Assembly: GCA_000181795.3 (NCBI GenBank)
Contig: CM012954.1
Span: 3,745,129 to 3,809,128 of the forward strand
Direction of reading: 5' to 3'
DNA length: 64,000 bases
DNA from: Trichinella spiralis
Taxonomy: Eukaryota; Nematoda; Enoplea; Trichinellida; Trichinellidae
The position numbers and the translations under genes are program-made. Position 1 is the stretch's first letter. Each line of letters opens with the position of its first letter. Below the pieces are notes generated by a model. It had not been told where the DNA came from and did not search any database. It saw only the letters and a list, made by a program, of their open reading frames with translations. Positions 55,760 to 64,000 of this stretch are shown piece by piece.

Positions 55760-56025
55760 AAATATATATATATATATATGTATGTATGTATGTATATGTT
55801 TTTTACCTTGAAAATTTGAGTGAGATTGTCGTTGGACGAAAAGTTGAATGCTTTCTGTTTTTGTTTGTTTCTAAAGTAGTATTACATGATCAGGTGAAAG
55901 CGATAAGATAATCATTGCAAGGAAATTGAACATTTCGAATGCTCACTAAAACCTCAGAAGTATGATTTGAAATTAGCGTATGATTGACGAGTTGACTTTT
56001 GAGACAATGACGTATATAATATGTA

Positions 56026-56071
<46 letters not shown>

Positions 56072-56183
56072 AAGGAAGGAAGGAAGGAAGGTAGGTAGGA
56101 AGGTAGGTAGGTAGGTAGGTAGGTAGGTAGGTAGGTAGGTAGGTAGGTAGGTATGTATGTATGTATGTATGTATGTATGTATG

Positions 56184-56213
<30 letters not shown>
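55760..56213. repeat. Large compound tetranucleotide microsatellite region
   Basis: Two blocks. 55760-55798 is TA then TGTA repeats. 56021-56213 is a nested series: TA (about 56031-56062), GTAT, GAAG (about 56071-56090), GTAG (about 56090-56151) and GTAT (about 56151-56213). Between them is unique AT-rich sequence. Open frames here (Tyr-Ile-His-Thr or Tyr-Leu-Pro-Thr repeats on the minus strand) are only translations of the repeat. Confidence 0.95.
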
Positions 56214-56214
<1 letters not shown>

Positions 56215-56270
56215 GCTGTGTATAAGCTAATGTTCTTGAACGACACAAAATCAATTCAATTTCAGCTTTG

Positions 56271-56351
56271 ATGGCTGAAAAATTTTCTTTTCATGCGGCA
56301 ACTACCGGCAAGACGACGACGACGTTAAAAAGCGCTCCCAACGATAATTGA
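56271..56351 (+). CDS. Candidate micro-ORF or terminal exon
   Basis: Directly after a good acceptor (CAATTTCAG, ending at 56265) is an ATG frame of 26 codons ending in TGA. It begins MAEKFSFHAATTGKTTTTLK and ends SAPNDN. It is GC-richer than its surroundings (ACG and GGC codons). It could be the last exon of an unseen plus-strand gene (the frame also continues back to the acceptor) or a micropeptide. No family is recognised and short frames arise by chance. Confidence 0.25.
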   Translation: MAEKFSFHAATTGKTTTTLKSAPNDN

Positions 56352-58427
56352 TTGAACTTTGCATTTTTCAATGAGCTTCTCATTATTGCTGCTAATTTCT
56401 GCTTATCCGTCTATCTCATTTGTTATTGTTTTTCAGACATTGCCGCTTTTAATAAATTAATTTGTATATGTCTTTTTTTGTCATATTTTTTTTCTTTGTG
56501 GGAATTTTTTTTCAAGTGATACTGAAATTACTTTTTTCTTTGAGACCAGTTTCCACATAGCGCTCGCAAATTTTTTTACTACTTTTCTACTGTATTGCAT
56601 TTCATCAAATAATATTTAAAAAAGCAAAAAAAACAAAATATGAAATACGTCTTGTGAATTGTACTTATCAAATATTTCATATAAGATATTTGCAAATCAC
56701 GAATTCATTTCAGGCTATCAGTTTTTTTGTTCATTCATTTGTTAAATGCTATTTATTTATTATCGTTTAGCGAAACAACAGTGTTGTTTTTTATTGAGTA
56801 ATAAAAATCGATTTCAATTTCATTGATTACTTTCAAATTATATGCTTGAATTGGATGCTTTTGATTGATTTCTTCTAAACGCAACACTAAATATAATGGG
56901 AAAAACATTTCATGAATGCAGTTCACTTTAACTTTATGACATTAGCAAAAGTGGCTTTACGCTTCAATGTGGTCCACGCCCGTTGCTTCGTTGTTCAACG
57001 CTTTGTAATAATACATCGTTGTTATTGTTGTATATTTCAACAAATGATTGCTTCACAGAATATTTGCTTCACGTATTTTGCTGTGTCTGCTTTGTGTTCA
57101 CTGCCCACTGCGCCAATGATGATCATTATTGCCAACATTTGGGTTTCAAAGTGTTGCTTGCATCAACATCGTCAAGCAGTTCATATGCATTTCTAAGAAA
57201 CCGTTGGGCGAACAAAATTTAATCACTCGTTTGTTCAAATTTCTGTTGTCTGCAATAATAATAACGAAAATATTACTATTTGTGGAAATTTTCACGTTTC
57301 ACAAAGCATTCTACAATGTGCAATTTTAGTACAAGAGAAGGGTTCAATGAAATATTTCCTGGAAATTTATTTAAATTAAATTGTCTATCTAGCTGTTTTG
57401 TAGTTCTGTTTGAATACTAATTTTGAAAAGCACGTTTAAAAGTACTTCTGTATAATAGAAATTTTTTTATCAAAGTCGGTTACCTTAGAAACTCGGGTTT
57501 CAGTTATCGTCCATTTTGAATGATGCGCTTTATTACTAATGTAACAGTTGAAAGCAAAAAATTGCAAACATACCTATAAATTATTAATTATAGTTGAAAA
57601 TTATTTTAATTTTTTTTCAATTTTAATTTCAGGGAACGCTATTTGATTAGGCAATTAATATTTATATAAAAAGTTTCATAGTTATAATCAGATGACAAGG
57701 GGATTTGCGAAATTGTACCGTTCTCATAGGGTTAACTAAATCTTTGACAGATTTAATTTGAATGGAATGAATTTTTGATAAAAAATTTATGCTTTCCTTC
57801 ATATCATGAGGAAATTAATTCAAAGAGTTATGCAATAAATAAAAAATTGTCACTGAGATGATAAATTGAATGAATGAAAGGAATAAAATTAATGAAATTC
57901 TAAAGTAAAATATTACATTTGAACTTGAAAATAAATAATTGTCCATTTGAAAGATGAAGCAACTTATTCTCAACTAATTAATAATTAAAAATATCTCTAT
58001 CTGAAGTTTATAATATGAAAAAATTTCTATTTGATGTAATTTTTGAGTGTGCGTTTTGTTAATTTTTTTTATCGCAAATGCATGAAAAATTTTTACATTT
58101 TGCTTTGTTTGAAGAGCAAATCTTCAGCTCTCTAGTAAAATAAATATTTGACGCAATTTCTCTATTATTAATTTTGAGAAATGGAAAAGAAAAAGAAAGC
58201 AAACAATATTTAAAAAGGTTTCTTAATATAAATTTTAAAAATACCAATGCTTTGAGAAAAAACTTGCTTGTGTCAATGCTTCATTTCAGTCATTATTACT
58301 GAAAAGCTGTTTGCCGAAGTTATGTGCCATTTGTGTGTGATTTTGTAAACAATGCTTTAATAAAGCAGCCTGTTTCATTTTCCAGTTTATCACGTTTTTT
58401 TATCACTAACTTGTATATTATAAGTTG
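56352..58427. other. Intergenic region with one GC-richer island
   Basis: Mostly AT-rich. At about 56930-57230 a GC-richer island has open frames in several registers: two overlapping plus frames, and a minus frame interrupted by several stops that otherwise looks hydrophilic and protein-like. No family is recognised, so it may be a coding relic or a regulatory block. The rest shows nothing. Confidence 0.5.
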
Positions 58428-58434
58428 TATAAAA
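58428..58434 (+). promoter_or_regulatory. TATA-box-like element upstream of the secreted peptide gene
   Basis: TATAAAA, 61 bases before the ATG at 58495. The position suits a compact TATA promoter with a short leader, but AT-rich sequence makes such matches common. Confidence 0.3.
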
Positions 58435-58494
58435 CTGAAAATTATAAAATACAGTAATTTTTACTGTCAGTCATTACATATTTTTTGATAAATA

Positions 58495-59159
58495 ATGAAA
58501 CCTGGTTATCAGCTTTTGTTATTTTTCCTGTTGTTTTATTTGAATATTATTGATTATACAGTTGAAAGTCCATTGATACAGAAGCAAGCAAGCGACATGC
58601 CCTTACAAGCAGGTAACCCAAAAGAAAATTTAAAACAAAACTTTAATAATAATTAGGTACAATTCCAAAAGATATTTGTTAAACAAAGGTGTACTCTTTG
58701 AAAGTTGAGTCTTTCTTCAAATTTCTAATGTCACATTTAAATAATACTTTATTGTTGACTGAAAATTGTTTGGATAAACGAATAATTTTTATGATGCATT
58801 TTAGTGAGAAAGTAAAATAAAAAAAATAGCAGAAAATTTACTTCATAAAAGTTATTCAGCTTAAGGTGGTGCTTTGAAAATAAGCGAAGTATTTATAATT
58901 AATATACAAATTTGAAGATGAATAGGTGAGGCAGCATAATTTGAATTAAAGCGGGAAAACTGTGCAAACAACAGTGACTTCACTAGAGCATGACATTAAG
59001 TTAAATTTCATATAATTAAACACATTACCAAATGGCATCTTGAAATGAGACGACATTTTAGGTGTTGAAACGAAGAGAATGAAAAAACGACTGTATCCAT
59101 ACTATGTTTGGAATTCATGGCACTTTTACCCTTGGGGCTGGTGGCCATATTGGTGGTGA
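58495..59159 (+). CDS. Candidate secreted Trp/Tyr-rich peptide precursor (71 aa)
   Basis: Two exons, 58495-58612 and 59062-59159, join in phase (G/GT) to 72 codons with stop. Donor is GCAG/GTAACC and acceptor CATTTTAG. Exon 1 encodes a typical signal peptide: MKPGYQ, then a hydrophobic core LLLFFLLFYLNII, followed by a polar pro-region (ESPLIQKQASDMPLQA). Exon 2 gives a basic segment (ETKRMKKR), a usual prohormone-convertase site. The 22-residue tail after it is dominated by aromatics (YPYYVW, then NSWHFYPWGWWPYWW) with seven Trp and a terminal Trp. TGG codons are rare in this AT-rich DNA, so this density is hard to get by chance. I know no family with this tail. Possible roles are a neuropeptide-like or antimicrobial-type peptide (Trp-rich host peptides exist) or a cuticle peptide. 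Expression is unproven. Confidence 0.5.
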
Positions 59160-60304
59160 CATTATTTTAAAGTCTGCACAAAAAGACACTATTTAATCAT
59201 TTTCAGCTAATTTGACCAATATTACAGCAATTATGTCGACATTAATTAAATGTGTTCACATGATTAGAATGCTTTTTATATTTCAAAACAACTTAATGAA
59301 TGATTCCGAATCATTTTGAACGTGCGACATCTTTTTTATTCATTCTCACAACGTAGTTTGGCGCAAAGTTTTCCAACTTTTATTTCAACTTCACATTAAA
59401 ATATTTTGCAAAGAAATTTTTAAAATTAATGCGCATTCTTCTAAAACAAGCACTGAAATGCTGTACTGTGATTTAATTTTTACGTGTTGAGCAGTTTCTC
59501 AACTCTCCTTTCAAAAAAATCATTTTTATATCAGAATTGTACTTTGGACATATATGCGCGTTGAAATAAACATGAATATTCATTATAAAAATTACAAAAG
59601 CATGTAATTTGAAATTAACAATAACCAAAATTTAAACTTTATTATCGCAGTGTACGGTTATGAAGCAGAGCCGCAATGTTTTGCCTAATTAATTTCTGTG
59701 AAAAAGAATCCAGAATTAAACATTCACTTTTAAAATACTAAAAATGTAATGGAATTTTTTTAACAAACAAATTGTACTGGAAATCTACTACAATAAGTCA
59801 ACCGAAGAAGTAGTTTTGCGATGATTTCTTTGAATGCTAGTCGACTGTGACTTTCTATATTTGGTAAGCTATAATTTATTGATAGACATGTACTCTTGAA
59901 TTTATGTAATACTTTAATATATTTAACTGTTTGGAAGGATTTTTCAACAGTAATTGAAAACCAACCCAGTTGGAATCGTGAAATTTGAAATTTTATGGTA
60001 TAATATAATATCGATATTTTAAAAGTCATTATTTTTGTATAATCAGCTTTTTCATTTTTTTATGTAAGTGTAATAGCACATTTTGTTAAAGAAAGGGAAC
60101 ATTTTATTACATATAAATAAATAAATTTATATAAATATATATTCGTTATGGCCATACAGAAATGTTTAATCACTACAGTAGTGTTAGGCCCATAATCACT
60201 TACAAAAGTTTGCATTTTTTACGAGCACCGTATATTTTTTCAAATAAAAAAGAAGTGTTTCTTATTAATACATATCAGGAATAAAACTTTGATTCAATGA
60301 AAGA
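59160..60304. other. AT-rich spacer
   Basis: No established gene. A short phase-compatible exon candidate (acceptor ATCGCAG, then 12 codons to TAA at 59651-59688) could accept the exon-1 donor of the secreted peptide gene, but it is too short to support on its own. Confidence 0.4.
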
Positions 60305-60536
60305 TGAAAATTGGGATCATCGTTGTGTATTGCTTTTACTTTTTTAATTGTTCTCAGAGGCAGCAGTTTAGCTTATTTCAAAGTTGACATTGTAGCTAAA
60401 AATCAAGACTGTACTTTTACTATTAGGTGGCTTTGTGAAGTGTAATTTCGTAAACAGCAAGGATATTAGCCATAAATTGAATTTAAACATTTCTACTCAT
60501 TTCACACAATTCAACGTTTCAGCTTGTTCATTTTAA
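60305..60536 (+). pseudogene. Frame-broken secreted-protein-like sequence
   Basis: From an ATG at 60305 the direct frame stops after 27 codons. The next register (+1) is open to about 60446 and reads like a signal peptide (hydrophobic CIAFTFLIVL, then GSSLA) followed by YFKVDIVAKNQDCTFTI. Near 60426 a second register takes over, reading VKCNFVNSKDISHKLNLNIS and ending in ACSF at TAA 60534-60536. Two single-base shifts would be needed to link the pieces, one in an A4 run and one near an AGGTGG. This fits a decayed gene for a small Cys-containing secreted protein, or base-calling errors, or coincidence. The second piece also starts at a good acceptor (TTACTATTAG), so it could be a real exon. 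No family is recognised. Confidence 0.28.
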
Positions 60537-61165
60537 TCTAGGCTCTGAATGTTGTAGTGGTGGATCTGTGGTGGGTTGATTTCAATCTTGCAGCACAGTG
60601 TATTATCACCCTCGCTCTTTTTATTTTTGGATATTATAATTAAAAGAAAATTTAACTTTAGTTTGACAGTTTTCCGGTCTTTTTTCAGGTGTCACACATT
60701 ATGAACGGAATTACTTTGTTGTAGAAGTTTTTTGAGTGAAAAGCAATCAGTGTCTGCTTGAGAATTCTTCTTTTTCTTCGTTCATGTTGTTTCTTCTTTT
60801 GTTTTATAGCGCTTAATTTGATACATCAACGAATTGAATATTCTTTTTACCATTTAATAATTTTCAAATGAGATACAGTCTGAGCTGAGCTAAGATTGTT
60901 TCAAATACAAACCTGCATGTGAGAAATGCGCTATGCAATGCTGATCTTAGAAAATGCCATCTTCGGCATGACTTTTATTAAAAGTTGAAATCATCAAGTA
61001 ATAAAATTGATAGTTTAGATTGCGTGATGTTACACTCTGTCTGGAAAAAAGTGTTCACAAAACCACATGTATAATGCAACAAGTACTAACAATGGCGATT
61101 GTTAATTCGGCCTGTAAAATAAACAGTTCAGTTACCATAACTACAGATCTTTTGTTTTGGTGCAG

Positions 61166-61497
61166 TCGACAATGAACCGTCACAAACATTAAATGTTGCC
61201 TTTAAACAAAGTAAGTATACACATTTATATTTGGAGCTAGTGTTAATAATAAACGTAATTGCAATCACTTATTTACTATTAAATGTTTAATGGTTATGAT
61301 ACGTTATTTTTTATTTTGATTTCTGAAATAATTTTGTAATTCAAGAAAAATTTTTATATGTTATTCGTGTGAAAAATTTCACATTCACAATACATAAATT
61401 TTTAAAATGTTTATAAGAAAAAAATGCGAATTTGCTTTTTCCTTCGGCGCTTGTAATTTTAATTTGATTAATTTCAGTTTACAGCATCAACATTTAA
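61166..61497 (+). other. Two small phase-compatible exon candidates
   Basis: 61166-61210 has a good acceptor (TTTTGGTGCAG) and consensus donor (AAA/GTAAGT) and encodes DNEPSQTLNVAFKQ. 61478-61497 has acceptor TTAATTTCAG and adds IYSINI then TAA. Phases match each other, and the upstream side needs a phase-1 donor, as exon 1 of the secreted peptide gene has (58612). They might form an alternative C-terminus of that gene. Both are short, so support is limited. Confidence 0.3.
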
Positions 61498-63919
61498 GTT
61501 TTTTTTATAAAGTTAAGACATTTGTAATGTTCTGTCACTTTAGATACTGACACATTAGATTCTCTTTATAACTTTAATTAACAATACAATACACAACAAT
61601 GCATACAATACTACTACGTTAAAAAACTATCTTGACGATCTCATGAAATCTACCGTATCTTCAGTTGAATTTCGGGATACAGCATGGTTAATAATTTCGA
61701 AATGTATATGTTTAGAATGGATGGGATGTAATTAGAAGATCGATGAAAAGTAAATGGCAATGAAAATTACTGCGAACTTCTAACACATGATGGCAAGGAA
61801 CTTGCTATTTGAGTTGATGATAACGAACAGTGTTACAAGCTGCTAACGGTGATGTGAAATCAGTTTAGAAAAAGAAAGGTAAGACTGAAAAAATGTGAAT
61901 GCTAAAAGAATTAAAATTATTAAAAAAAACAGTACTTAAGGCACTTAAGTACAAATTTATAAACGTACTGTAATATTTTTGTAGATATATATATATATAT
62001 ATATATATGAATTTGGTATATTATAAATGATAACTTAAATGTCGAAAAACTTCATCTTGTAATAGGATGATCAAGGAACAATTTAACAAGGTATTCACTC
62101 TGAAAACATAAGCTGAGAACTTTATCTGGTTTCGCATTACTGTACATTTGTAACTTTAATATGTATGTATGTTTATATGTATGTATAATATTATGGGAAT
62201 TGATATTGAATTGATTTTGCCGATTCTAATGAATTGAGTCTGCGCATGTAATTATTCAGTGTATGTGTAAGTACGTTATGACAAATATTTAATGTATGCA
62301 TGAGTAGTGTAATTGAATTTCAACTTATAATAAATATTCATTAAATTTGAATTTGTTCACTTGAAATTTTATCAAACGTCTTATATTTTCTGAGTGAAAT
62401 ACCTATTTCCTATTTAAATTAGTTAATTTTTTAAGTATAACGGTACTGAATTGTAATAATCTTATTTTTTGCATTTTTTAAAATTCGTAAATTAACTGTC
62501 GTATTAATAAATTTCAAATTTTGCGGTTTTTTGTTCATCAGTTCATTTTGCAGTGGGAGAGTAAAAAAATTCTTAAGTACCTTAAGCAGGAAGCATTTAG
62601 AATTATTAAGAAATTTAATTCGTTTTATCTGCTACATGTTCAGTTGATGAGTGTCATCACAGTTGTACAATTAGTATTTAAATTATTTAATACTGCGAGC
62701 ATTTGAAAATGCAATTTTAGTGTATTCCATTAGAGAATAATGAGAATAACAGAAGAGAATAATAATGAAAGCATGAACGCGGGTAATTTTTTTAACGCAT
62801 TTGCAAAATTTGGTTGATCGTCAGATTTTCATTCTTGTATATATATATATATATTCTTTGGAATGTGATTTGTGTTATAATAAATAATTTTACTTCAGAA
62901 TACAGGTTAAGTGATGCTGAATTGAAATCTTTTGAAGCTTTTTATGTTTGTTAATAAGAGCCGTAAATTTTTTAAAAATTACAGGAGTATAAGTATTTAT
63001 TTTTTGCCGATGTAGATTTATAAATCTGTTTGAACTGAAAACTGCAAGTCTCCATGTTTAAAAAGTGCACGGGACGTTAATTTTATAGATGTTCAAAGTA
63101 ATATTGTATTGTCGAGATTTAATCGACTAGATTGATGAAAACGTTATTGTGATTGTGAAAATGCAAAATTGTATTTTCCTTTGAATAATTTTCGGAAATG
63201 ATACTCCATTTATAGCAGCAGCATACTTTCAAATTGTTTATTTATTGATTATTAGTGAAAAATGCGATAGTTTAAAAAAGTATAAGAAGCACTGATTTAT
63301 GAATGATTTTTATGTATATATTAAAAATAATTTGTAATAGAATTTTTGTTGAGTAGAATAGTGTAAGTTTCGCGACTGTAAAGAATGGTGAAATTTTAGG
63401 TCATGTTTGAATTCTGTTACTGTTTTTGTTTACCTAAAAATCCTGATTACTGTGCGTTCTTCACTGTCAGTAATTTTTTTGCATTTGAATTCTTTTTTTG
63501 AAAACATTAAATTTGATTGAATATTGTATTAAATTGAAATGGAAATTTTGTTTCCGGTTATGTGGAGAAAGATTTTTCAAGATAGAGTAAATATGATGGT
63601 AATGAATCAATTAATGGTTAATATATTTTGTTCGAAATGAACAGTAAATTTTGCGGATGTGCTGGTGTTGTTCAGTTGAATTAGGATTAGTTAGTTTAAT
63701 TTTTGCAAAGAATTTCTGCAGTCCGATTACAGAATGAACAAATGGAATGGATTGAATATGATAAGCTTGTGTGAGAAAATTTTCATCTGCTGTCATCACA
63801 TCTTTCTTGTAACATATACATATCTGTGTGTGTGTGTGCGTGCGCGCGCATTTGTGTCGGCGTGTATGTATGTATGTATGTATGTATGTATGTATGTATG
63901 GACATTTTTAAAAATATAG
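61498..63919. other. Intergenic region near right edge
   Basis: Mostly AT-rich. A stretch at about 61745-61878 is GC-richer and ends in a consensus donor AAAG/GTAAGAC at 61879; it may be a 5' untranslated exon of a gene continuing past the right edge. A TA repeat lies at about 61984-62009. A 61-codon frame at 62521-62706 has no ATG and no splice support. Confidence 0.45.
63825..63900. repeat. GT / GC / GTAT compound microsatellite
   Basis: GT repeats, then a short alternating GC segment (TGCGTGCGCGCGC, a Z-DNA-prone pattern), then GTAT tetranucleotide repeats up to 63900, just before the partial exon at the right edge. Confidence 0.9.
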
Positions 63920-64000
63920 TCTGAATGGTCGTTGGAAATGGCTTTTTTACGATTGGAGGCAATTGTCAGAACCTGCTTGAACGCTGAAGATTACTTCCTG
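63920..64000 (+). CDS. Partial coding exon running off the window
   Basis: After an acceptor-like TATAG (63919) an open frame runs to the last base: SEWSLEMAFLRLEAIVRTCL, then NAEDYFL. The composition is clearly more protein-like and GC-richer than its surroundings. An ATG at 63938 could be a start codon instead. I do not recognise the family. The GC-richer stretch with a donor at 61879 could be its leader exon. Confidence 0.45.

Noticed and set aside
55890-56254. Two long minus-strand frames rich in Tyr, His, Thr and Pro repeats
   Set aside because: They are direct translations of the GTAG/GTAT tetranucleotide microsatellite in two registers.

Overview
This window is a piece of an AT-rich animal nuclear genome, most likely from a nematode or a close ecdysozoan relative. 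The evidence is spliceosomal genes with many very short introns (58-77 bases) ending in T-rich AG acceptors mixed with introns over 1 kb, frequent AT and tetranucleotide microsatellites, and gene models whose best family matches are EGL-9, SOC-1/Gab and CMK-1. The CaM kinase starts MPLF, like nematode CMK-1. I cannot name the species. I found no rRNA, tRNA, CRISPR array or intact transposon.

Seven multi-exon protein genes could be rebuilt with every exon phase closing. Left to right they are: calmodulin (minus, 1510-2480, 149 aa); an EGL-9-type HIF prolyl hydroxylase (minus, 9809-12230, 385 aa); a Gab/DOS/SOC-1 PH-domain adaptor (plus, 15894-20446, 695 aa); a STAC-like SH3 protein (plus, 26536-29302, 397 aa); a PRRC2/BAT2-family protein (plus, 32110-39685, 1984 aa); a synaptopodin/CHAP-like muscle protein (plus, 42345-47286, 615 aa); and CaM kinase I (minus, 47975-52400, 374 aa). 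The last two converge tail to tail.

Several genes share a calcium/muscle theme. Calmodulin activates CaMKI, STAC proteins act on L-type calcium channels, and synaptopodin/CHAP proteins sit at Z-discs. This may be chance, because animal chromosomes rarely use operon-like functional clusters outside nematode operons, and these genes are far apart.

The right fifth (52.9-64 kb) has no recognisable conserved gene but holds the most novel material. There is a two-exon gene for a 71-residue secreted precursor with a tryptophan/tyrosine-rich tail after a basic site (58495-59159). Nearby are a frame-broken secreted-protein-like stretch (60305-60536) and phase-compatible extra exons (61166-61497). An open exon runs off the right edge (63920-64000). 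The other intergenic regions are mostly AT-rich sequence with microsatellites, a few GC-richer islands with decayed-looking reading frames, and four poly-G/poly-C tracts.
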